From the NCBI RefSeq assembly GCF_000003605.2, contig NW_003123906.1:577930-603290 (forward strand): 25,361 nucleotides of DNA, in the 5' to 3' direction. Origin of the DNA: Saccoglossus kowalevskii (lineage: Eukaryota; Hemichordata; Enteropneusta; Harrimaniidae). Below, piece after piece: positions 1 through 8,300 of the stretch. The notes under the pieces were generated by a model. That model did no database searches, was not told the origin of the DNA, and worked only from the letters and a program-made list of their open reading frames with translations. How positions within the stretch are numbered: the first letter of the stretch is position 1; every line of letters starts with the position of its first letter. The translations under genes and the position numbers were made by a program.

Positions 1-171
1 TACATACTACCTAGAAATGTTCAGAAAGACTTATCCTCCCAAAATATTGTGTCTAACCATTTCAGTACTGGTTGTTGTACGATTTCGCTTATTTGAGCTA
101 TTTTTGAAATAGCTCCCTGAATAGTCGTTACAATAACATATTTGGCTTATTGTTTACTGTGTTACTCCCAG

Positions 172-279
172 GGTGCAATGTGACTCAATTCAATTGCGAC
201 GAGACTAAATGCATCGCATTGTCCAGTATATGTAATGGTGTAAGCGACTGTGAGGACAATGCGGATGAGACAGACTGTG
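172..279 (+). CDS. LDLa exon of a partial + strand gene (third-last coding exon)
   Basis: This internal exon lies between an AG after a pyrimidine-rich tract (170-171) and a GT at 280-281, and is phase 1 at both ends. It encodes one LDL-receptor class A repeat: six cysteines, the F-x-C core after the first cysteine, then C-N-G-V-S-D-C and D-E-T-D-C at the end. Such repeats bind calcium and form ligand-binding modules in extracellular proteins. The calcium-site Asp of the usual C-D-G is Asn here, and the DxSDE motif reads DNADE. Earlier exons are outside the window. The closest match in the window is the - strand LDLa exon at 7464-7571, which occupies the same position relative to its gene's end. 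Confidence 0.85.
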
Positions 280-319
280 GTAGGTAAACCCGATTTGCAT
301 ATGTTATGATAGAGCGACA

Positions 320-786
320 GGAACTTGCAAGATGCCAAATTGTTCGAGTTACGGACATCGAGTTACGAACATCGAGTTACGAACGCCGAGTTACGAAAAC
401 ATCGAGGTACAAATATGACCACGCCCTTATTTAAGAAACCACGCCCACTTTTGCGAAACCACGCCCAAATTGTAGTTCGATGATCGATTAACAGTTAACA
501 AAACTTCCAGTTACGGGCAACATATATTTTTGTTTTGTTGAACGTACACATTATGAACTCAAACTGAAATTAACAGTTAACCGATCGCGAGACATAGATA
601 ATTGTTTAACGTTGTATATTTTCCGTAATTCGAAGTTCGGTTAACTCTTATTTAAAGTTCGAGTTTCAATTTGGGCAGGGTTTCTGAAATATGGGCGTGG
701 TCATTTTGGGAACTCGATGTTTGCGCAACTCGATGTTCGTAATTCGATGTCCGTAAATCGAACAATCCAGCATCTCGGAACTTGCA
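320..786. mobile_element. Non-autonomous DNA transposon (MITE), Mutator-like, with 10-bp target duplication
   Basis: The ten bases GGAACTTGCA occur at 320-329 and again at 777-786, flanking an element of 447 bp (330-776). The ends are inverted repeats of roughly 100 bp: the left arm (about 331-440) holds several cgagttacgaacat units followed by ccacgccc motifs, and the right arm (about 670-775) holds their reverse complement. The element contains no open frame. Long terminal inverted repeats plus a 9-10 bp target duplication fit Mutator-like elements; that class assignment is inference. It lies in the intron between the LDLa exons at 172-279 and 1201-1322. Confidence 0.75.
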
Positions 787-1001
787 CTGGCATATGTAGA
801 GATGTGAAAGTTATTTTCACGAGTAGTCCTGTGTATTACATTGTCGTATTATAAGACAGTGTCGATATAGCATTTGTATATTTTATAATAGATTTAGATG
901 TAGTAGAATATATATTTTGATTTGTTTGTTGACGTTTTATCGCTTTATAAACTTCCTATTACCATTATCAAACGTGATTACGTTTTTATTTTTTACTAAA
1001 A

Positions 1002-1154
1002 GCGGGAGGATCGTCACCTGCGCACGCGCGGGAATTGAGTCCCAAGCGACGAAAAAACACAAAAAAGAACGCAAAGGTTCATGGGTAGACGCTTGTTTGT
1101 AAACAATGACACGCTATGGCCACCTGACGCATGCGCAGGTGACGACTCCCCGCG
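1002..1154 (+). mobile_element. GC-rich-ended MITE, copy 1 of a family shared with 19107-19261
   Basis: The ends are inverted copies: cgtcacctgcgcacgcg near the left end and, reversed, cgcatgcgcaggtgacga near the right end. Nearly the whole element matches 19107-19261, including gggaattgagtcc, gcgacga, gggtagacgcttgtttg and acaatgacacgctatg. It contains no coding capacity. It sits in the last long intron of the + strand LDLa gene, just upstream of the acceptor at 1200. I could not identify a target duplication. Confidence 0.75.
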
Positions 1155-1200
1155 TTAAATACCTTAAGCATAACATGTACTGTGAAATTCAATTTCTCAG

Positions 1201-1322
1201 ATACCTCTTGCGGGCCTGGGAAATTCAAATGTAATGATGGTTTCTGCGTTCGAATAGACCGGACTTGTGATAACGTTTTCGACTGTCCTGACACCAGTGA
1301 TGAGAATGCGACTTACTGCGCG
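1201..1322 (+). CDS. LDLa exon of a partial + strand gene (penultimate coding exon)
   Basis: The exon follows the acceptor aatttctcag and ends at the strong donor gtaagt (1323). It enters in phase 1, so the split codon made with the 172-279 exon is GAT (Asp), and leaves in phase 0. It encodes a six-cysteine LDLa repeat starting T-S-C-G-P-G-K-F and containing D-C-P-D-T-S-D-E-N, with an added N-A-T sequon before the last cysteine. The start is almost the same as that of the - strand exon at 6531-6647 (T-R-C-G-P-G-Q-F). A 153-bp MITE ends 46 bp upstream of this exon. Confidence 0.85.
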
Positions 1323-1515
1323 GTAAGTACAATGTATGGTAACGCGGCGTAGTCGCCACTCAGCACGTCACGCAGCGCTTCATAGTCGTCACGAATCGCA
1401 CGCACAAATATCGTGTACACAGTGTTTATATATATCTTAAAAACATGTAATGCTTATGCTTGAGTTATACAGAGTCAGACCATTATTAATTGCAATATTA
1501 TTGTTTTTGTTTCAG

Positions 1516-1527
1516 ATATTCAATTAA
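1516..1527 (+). CDS. Terminal coding exon, 3 codons and stop, of the + strand LDLa gene
   Basis: The acceptor ttgtttttgtttcag ends at 1515. Continuing in phase 0 from the 1201-1322 exon, the reading frame is I-F-N-stop, with TAA at 1525-1527. The protein would therefore end four residues after the last LDLa cysteine, with no transmembrane segment or cytoplasmic tail in this part. The - strand paralogue has the same design, with a terminal exon of two residues. The exon is inferred from splice-site quality and frame only; a transcript would confirm it. Confidence 0.6.
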   Translation: MFN

Positions 1528-1758
1528 GAAAGTACATTGTTGCAGGGGCAAGCAAGTTTGCAAGATTGCAAATTGCACTCAATTGATACTAAAAGTGTTT
1601 TGTACAGTTTTACAATTTATAACACTTTAAAAGTATTTCACACATATAAAAAATATTAATATTTATTTATTTACACATTTAATTTTTACAACCTATATAC
1701 TACTAAACTACATGATGAATAAAGTCACGCATAATAAACACCATTGTCCTTCGGGCAT
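1528..1758 (+). terminator. 3' UTR with polyadenylation signals for the + strand LDLa gene
   Basis: AT-rich sequence follows the TAA at 1525-1527. Two AATAAA hexamers occur at 1718-1723 and 1733-1738, followed by a T/G-rich stretch (cattttgttttaa) that suits a downstream element. Cleavage is probably near 1745-1758, giving a 3' UTR of about 220-230 nt. Confidence 0.55.
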
Positions 1759-1759
1759 T

Positions 1760-4200
1760 TTGTTTTAATAATTCACATAATAAAAACAATAGAAACCAAA
1801 TTATTTAATTTCATATTCCGATTTATTGATGATGTATTTTCCACAAGCAATATTAAAAATAGTGATTAATTTTCAATGAGATACACAGTTGAACTTTAGG
1901 ATAAGAGGCTTCATATTTACACATGTATTTTTACTCGACTTTATGACATGAAAGAGGACTTTAGTATAAATATCATCAATATGACTCATCTCATGTTTGA
2001 AGCAATTTTCAAATTACGTATGGGAAATATATTTGAGATCAATCGGTACAATTGTAGAGAGAAACTGACTTTAACTTTCAATTTGTTTGGCAGATAAAAT
2101 GAGCTGGTGGTGGTAAGACGATCTCAGTTTGCATCAATATTACATTTTTAAAACAGAACCCACTTATTCGCGACTCAAGATTCATGTATGATGTGTTCAA
2201 CATGTAGAATAGGATTTACTCACTCTTCTAGTAACACCTGACATCATTCCATAAAATATACAATGGAGTCCATATACCTTTTTGCTGATTTGACTGTAGT
2301 GTAGTGTAGTGTAGTGTGGTGTGGTGTGGTGTGGTGTGGTGTGGTGTGGTGTAGTGTGGTGTGGTGTGGTGTGGTGTGGTGTAGTGTGGTGTAGTGTGGT
2401 GTAGTGTAGTGTCTGAACACAGCTAACAGTCTGAATAAAAAAAATGGCTGTTTTTCGATTTGGCAATTGATTTGAAACCTAGAAGGTTATGGATTTCAAC
2501 AAGGGTTAGCAATAGTTCCCTTCTTAACGATATTTAATAAAAATCAACTTCGACGACTTTTTAAATTATGAAGAATGACTGGCGGCGATATATTAACGAC
2601 GAGTCGACGCTAGGCCAGAGAAACTATATTTATTTCTTCGACGTAAATGTTTTCATCCACAACAATCAAGTAAATGTACCTTCTGCAGAAATAACCATTG
2701 TCACAAAAAAGAAGAAAGATTGTTTCCATCGAAGTGACCATGTTGCAGGTCGCAACATCGTTCTTTGATTTGGCTATTTTTGCTTTGAAAAAAATATATT
2801 AAACTGACTGTATTCAACATGATTTAAAATATAAGACGACTACTACCAATTTTATGTAGTTGAACACAAATTGACGATATGAAATGCCGGTGTCAGACTG
2901 CAGAGATAACCCGGGGAAATTTCCGATTTATATATACCAAATTGTCCAATAGTGCATGTCGGGGATATGTCAGAGCGACTCAACCTGTTACGCCCACGGT
3001 TATCGAAATTATATTTATATCTGTGAATAAAACAACAAAAAAGCCGATGGATTTAGGACATGATGTATTAGTATATAAAGAGTAAACTATGTGTATATGA
3101 ACGTGTTGATTCTGCTTCCAAATTAGTTTTAAAAACGTTTTTTGTGCACACGCACTTACAATAACTAAATTAACATGAACAATCCGAAGTTCGGACGTCA
3201 TACAGAAAACAGCAGAATATATTTTTGTGCACTAAAAATGCAATTAATTAAAGCAAGGGGATTGCACGATTGGTTGAAATAATCAAAACTGGCTTCCGAG
3301 AGCATATATGATAGTTATAAATTGACTGATTCTATGACAAAAATAATAGAAAAACTGATTTAAAAGTGTTTTGGAGGCACGTTTTTGATCTGAATCGAGC
3401 AAACTGTTGAAAGTAACCACCGTTTTTTTCTTTAACGTGATCATCGCAAGTTACGAAATTCAAGGAGAATGCAGAGGCACGTTAACATTTCACTCTAGCA
3501 CAATTGCTCGAAAAATTTTCAAAATGTTTTCAATAAATTTTACCAGTGACAAGTTACCTTATTAGTATGCATTTCGAGAAACCACAGTGTGTGTGCATGC
3601 GCAGTTTGAAATGAAGCAGTTTTGATCGCAATAAGATCACGCTTACAACTCAATCAAGCAAGGAACTTGTTCCCTCAAACTGGTTTTCAGTTGAATTGTT
3701 TTGCAATAGACAAAATGTTAGAGTCTGTGTACATTTCTATGTGATGCTTCAAAGATTTGTTGAGAATTATTCTGTAAAATAAACAATGAAATTATTTCAT
3801 CTGTTCGTAAGAAGGGACGTTGTTGATTCGACGATGTTCTACGGACGACTAATTTCGAAACGTTCCACCCAGATTGGACGGCGCCCCTCGCGCCAATCCC
3901 CCTGTATTTAAGATTAATCTAAGCTGATAATTATAAAACACTTATATATGCAGCGCACCAAAAAGGGGGCCTTTGAAAGACTTATCTTTTTCCGTCTGTT
4001 TTCTATATATATTTTTTTTTATTTTGGACAAAATATATAGTAATAAAAATACAAGTTAATTATTCTCAGGGGACCGGGCTATGTCACAGAGCATTCTCTG
4101 TTGCTACCGTACAATATATTTCTTTATAACACATCAATCGTTAATACTGTATTGTAATTGGTCAAAACAGGATCACGTGTTATCGGCTAAATTACCATAG
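1760..4200. other. Intergenic stretch between convergent LDLa genes (5' part)
   Basis: AT-rich sequence without a convincing gene on either strand. It holds the microsatellite at 2295-2412. Open stretches at 2568-2768 and 2879-3085 have no recognisable domain and unremarkable composition. An imperfect inverted repeat (gattgg ... ccaatc) sits in a GC-rich patch near 3873-3900. The approach to 4200 has a CCAAT-type box on the - strand (attgg, about 4156) and a CACGTG E-box (about 4175). Confidence 0.6.
2295..2412 (+). repeat. Pentanucleotide microsatellite (TGTGG/TGTAG)n
   Basis: About 23 units of the five-base repeat tgtgg, with interspersed tgtag units concentrated at both ends. The central units are purely tgtgg. 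The opposite strand reads as a long His/Thr/Pro run with no stop, which is a by-product of the repeat and not a gene. The tract lies about 550 bp downstream of the + strand gene's poly(A) signals. Confidence 0.95.
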
Positions 4201-4216
4201 TAGCGCCAGGAAAATT

Positions 4217-4239
4217 ACTAGTTCCCTAGGGAGACTAGT
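4217..4239. repeat. Near-perfect 23-bp palindrome
   Basis: The arms actagt...actagt surround a ccctaggg core, with one extra base on one side. It lies 57 bp upstream of the ATG of the recombinase-like open frame. It could be a protein-binding site for that element or a chance structure. Confidence 0.6.
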
Positions 4240-4296
4240 ACATCAACTGGTGCCCGGGGATGACGTCGCTCGTCACCTGATCTTGTGATTCCCAAT

Positions 4297-4533
4297 ATGT
4301 CGTCTGCTAGTTCCGTCGCTGATATTGATGGTCCGCCTCGAAAGACTGGACGATTTAGCTTCAGTTCAGAAGAAGAACTTGACACACTAGTAGAAAATAA
4401 AGATGCACCGAAGACGAAGGATGCAATCAGGTTTTCTAGAAACGTCTTAACATCGTTTTGTGAAGAAATCGAGACACCGCTAGCAGACGTCGAGAAGAAG
4501 ACGGCAGACGATCTATGCACGTTCCTCCGGTAA
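4297..4533 (+). CDS. N-terminal region of a Crypton/DUF3504-type tyrosine recombinase, fragment or first exon
   Basis: The open frame from ATG 4297 gives 78 residues to TAA 4531. A low-complexity start is followed by a block like the N-terminal segment that precedes the catalytic domain in Crypton elements and in domesticated relatives (KCTD1-, ZMYM- and QRICH1-type DUF3504 proteins): F-S-S-E-E-E-L-D-T-L-V-E-N-K-D, then K-T-K-D-A-I and a stretch ending D-D-L-C-T-F-L-R. In relatives the chain continues with an F-Y/F-V-x-x-R segment. Here a GT at 4530 (ccg|gtaatt) could be a splice donor, or the element is truncated. No catalytic Arg...His-x-x-Arg...Tyr domain was found downstream. The family call is by pattern memory. 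Confidence 0.5.
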   Translation: MSSASSVADIDGPPRKTGRFSFSSEEELDTLVENKDAPKTKDAIRFSRNVLTSFCEEIETPLADVEKKTADDLCTFLR

Positions 4534-4666
4534 TTCTACATGTAATGTGTGATAAAACACATATTACATAGCCTAATTCGGGCACTAGTTTCACGTCTTT
4601 TTCCTTGAGGGGTAACAGTATCTGCTATTTCACGAGACCGCAGGTGCCCCCATGGCCATGCAATAT

Positions 4667-4865
4667 GTGCTTAATAGACTTTACGCGAGCTGATGTAGAA
4701 AGCCACACGGGGTACTTGTGAAAAGTCAAAAAGAACAGAAACTCAACTATGGGACAATCATGATAAACCAAATGTATATATGTTGCAGAGGTTCAGAAAA
4801 ATCTCAACAACTAGGCCAGAGTTTTCGAACGTTAAACATGCCCGGATGTTCGCTCCCGAGAATAC
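4667..4865. repeat. Dispersed repeat, copy 1 (related to 21305-21590)
   Basis: Shares ordered blocks with 21305-21590: gacttt/ggcttt + rcgcgagc, aaactcaact, tatatatgttgca, tctcaacaa, agttttc and acccggatgt/gcccggatgt. Copy 2 is longer because of indels. The repeat directly follows the recombinase-like fragment, so it may be the 3' part of the same element. It overlaps the likely 3' end of the - strand LDLa gene. Confidence 0.45.
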
Positions 4866-4899
4866 TGCTTTAGGTGCTGGAGTATTAACTACTTTATCA

Positions 4900-5299
4900 C
4901 TTACACCAAATAATATCTTTATTTTTCTACAAGTACCATTTGAAGGTACTGTATGGTCAAAATTCATAAATATATTGCAAACAATAATACAGACAAAATA
5001 TATTTTGTGTTAGTAAAAAACAAAACAAAAACAGAAATGCAAATTAAATGAATTATTGCGGTGTGATATTACTTTGCGATTGCCAGAAACACTATATGAG
5101 TTACGATAACTAAGAAATGAAAATAAGTCTGAATAACAACTTAACAAAATGAAAAACGCACATCAAGGTTGTCTGCAGACAGGTTTTGATGACAGTAACG
5201 AGTAAATTTCAATGAATTCCCGGTGATGGAAACGGTGTCTTAGGTTGCCGAATGTTGAACACGATGTTTCTTCAGATCATCATAGTTGTTTACTTGACA
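4900..5299 (-). terminator. 3' UTR of the - strand LDLa gene with candidate poly(A) signal
   Basis: Downstream of the stop codon, the first AATAAA on this strand is at 4923-4918 (plus-strand tttatt). This predicts a 3' UTR of roughly 390-400 nt. The short open frames that overlap here on both strands are not genes. Confidence 0.4.
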
Positions 5300-5307
5300 T
5301 TACGCCG
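5300..5307 (-). CDS. Terminal coding exon, 8 nt, of the - strand LDLa gene
   Basis: The acceptor ttattttgtttcag is strong. Joined in phase 1 to the 6647-6531 exon, the frame reads Thr-Ala-TAA, so the protein stops two residues after the last LDLa cysteine. The intron would be 1223 bp. The tiny exon is supported by frame, acceptor quality and the parallel with the + strand gene, not by homology. Confidence 0.55.
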
Positions 5308-8300
5308 CTGAAACAAAATAATAAAAAGCCTCAAAAAAGAGTGAAACACGTTTATGAATGAACGCATGTAAAACGAATAATGATTCTAAATATTTATGAA
5401 CGGACTAGACCAAATTATTCGAAGTCAGACAAGCCCTCTACTAGACCAACCGCACTGTCCCAGGCATATCATTTACTCTTTTCTAGCACGAGCAGTCCGA
5501 AACCAGCTGATAAACAAAGGCCAAGTTCCGGGCATTGAGACATCGTGCACACATATAATACGCAGGTAACAGTAAATATTCATAAATAAATGTTGCCGAG
5601 GAGTACTAACCTAGATTAACGAGTGTTGAGTATCGGTGCTTTTATTCAGAATCACAGAAACAACCATTATGGTACACTAATTCTTAGACAGCAAAACATG
5701 CGCCAAGCAAATACCCATAGCAATTTTGTTTAGTTATTCTGCAATTATGAAGAATCTTTCCAATATTGGTGTCACCATGGTGACACGATTGGGACGCATC
5801 TCAAAATGCCATCGATGGGTCTTATTCATAGGGGCAGCCCCTCTATGTTACGAACATTTTTCATAACTGTGCAACGGTGAGAAATACTTTCAAAAATATG
5901 TGTACAGTAGTCTGCAATTAGATCGAGATCTCTCCGAAAACCTAATCTCTTAGTCAAAAAGTAACCCCTTCTGAAAAACCATGAAACCCATCTTTCGAGA
6001 CAACTGACTATTATTTCACTGCTATGTTGTGATAGTAAGGAAACCTTCCAAAAAGTGTTGTCACCATGGCAAACTGATCCAAATCTTTTTCAAAAATGTG
6101 AATTATAACCTAGTCAACATCTAACGTACAGAACATGTACTTTTGTAGAATTAATAATTGCAATATACTATTGGGAACAACAAAATAGCATATTAGTCTT
6201 CAGAATCTCCAATACAAATGATCAGCTTATAAGAGTAACATTAAGTGGAACAAATAATCAAAATTAGTTGTCCTAATTATGCATAGAGGGCAGCAAACCT
6301 AATTGTCCGCAATAATAGTCACTCGAATATTTAATATGACATCAGGTAAATCTACTCCAGTGATTTGGAAATTCAATAAATAAGGTGAGTATAACTGGGC
6401 TGCAGGTAATTAACAGTTATTCTACTCTGGGCATGTCCTATATTTGTGTCATCGAAAAGAACGCTGACACTGTCATATAAAGGATTTACAATATTCGTCT
6501 TGAACCCATAATTCGTCTTCGTGTACTTACTACAGTGAGCGCCTTCGTCTGATTGATCTGGACAGTCATATATCCCATCGCATACCCACGCTGTCCCTAG
6601 ACAATAGCCATCATTGCAAACAAACTGGCCTGGTCCACATCGCGTATCTTGTTTTCAAAATAAAAATAAGAATATGAACGTGGTTATATCAGAATAGTTC
6701 AAATTATGGCTGATACAAACACAATTCTGTAAGAATATTGTAAAGCACAGTAAAATCTCTATTCCGAGGAATAGCAATCGTCGTAATGCAAATGGCCGCC
6801 GAAATCTCGTTGAGAACGAGAGAGCCTTGTGACTTCACCTCGCGACTTTCTGCCAAATGATGTTCCATTCTATCACGTCATCGCCTACTTTATTCCGTTG
6901 CAACCATGGTATTTGGAACAATAAAAGCGATGACCTGAACAAATGGAACACTGTTTAAGGGGCAAAAATAAAGTCTCGTGACTATCTCGTTTTAAACGAG
7001 ATCTCGACAAAATTACAAAATATATTTCATATGCTAATGACAAATTTCTTAATTACCAATTACACATGAATGTTACAGAAAAAAGATAATTTGCTATATG
7101 AATTATAACTGAAAGAAGCTGACTGATATATGTACGACACTTTAGCTATCGCATTAGAGTAAACGTAAAGTTATGGTAATACGTGTTTATGAACAATGAT
7201 AAAAATTAGACAAAACGTTCTACGAAATGTATTTGCTTACGCGCTGACGAGTTTCGTGCTCGGTGTTTGTTAGTACATTTTAAAAGCAACGAAAAGAACA
7301 CATTGGATAACCAGGGTATCTCATCTGGAACTCTACAAGATTAGATTTATTACACAAGACTAACTGTAATTCTGGATACTACGTTCAACTTTTTACACGA
7401 CGTCAGTAGTTCATGAATAATGTACATTGTGAGATTTGAAACAATTTATACTAGAAACCATACCACAATTGGCTTCATCTGATAAGTCAGAACAGTCGCT
7501 TATTCCATCACAGACACTCGTTGGTTGGATACAGCTACCATCATCACACGTGAACTCGTCAACACTGCACCCTGTGCGAAAATAATAACAAGTCCATATA
7601 TGGTAACAATTTCTTACTGTCTGTTCTGTTCTGTTCTGTTCTGTTCTGTTCGCTGTTCTGTTCTGTTTGCTGTTCTGTTCTGTTTTGTTCTATTTTGTTT
7701 TAGTCGCTGTTCTGTTCTCTTCTATTTTGTTCTATTCTATTTTGTTTTGTTCGCTGTTCTGTTTTGTTTTATTTTGTTCTGTTCTGTTCTATTTTGTTTT
7801 GTTTGCTGTTCTGTTTTGTTTTATTTTGTTCTGTTCTGTGCTATTTTGTTCTGTTCTATTTTTTTTTGTTTTCTTCTATTTTGTTTTAGTCGCTGTTCTG
7901 TTCTCTTCTATTTTGTTCTATTCTATTTTGTTTTGTTGGCTGTTCTGTTTTGTTTTATTTTGTTCTGTTCTGTTCTATTTTGTTTTGTTTGCTGTTCTGT
8001 TTTGTTTTATTTTGTTCTGTTCTGTGCTATTTTGTTCTGTTCTATTTTTTTTGTTCTGTTCTATTTTGTTTCGTTCACTGTTCTGTTCTGCTCTGGTCAT
8101 ATTCTATATTATTCTTTTAGATCTATTCTGTTGAATTTTAATTCAGCTTCTATTCTATTCTAAGACTATTCTATTCTATCTCATTCAATTCTGTGTATTC
8201 TGTGTTGTTTTGTTTTTCTAAATGATTCTAGTGAGTAGATAAGGAGAATGATGATTTTACTTACACATACACTGTGGTCCAAATTCGTCAGAATCATCCC

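Noticed and set aside
2197..2466. - strand open frame with a His/Thr/Pro run
   Set aside because: A by-product of the TGTGG microsatellite; no domain and no splice context.
4218..4520. - strand 100-codon open frame opposite the recombinase-like fragment
   Set aside because: Ser-rich antisense reading of the + strand frame, with no recognisable domain.
4758..5013. Overlapping open frames on both strands
   Set aside because: They overlap the probable 3' end of the - strand LDLa gene and a dispersed repeat; no protein family is visible on either strand.
7525..8163. Long + strand open frames (212 and 155 codons) rich in Leu, Phe, Cys, Ser and Val
   Set aside because: They arise from a five-base repeat that has no stop codon in any + strand frame. 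The composition is purely repeat-driven, and the frame overlaps a real LDLa exon on the other strand.
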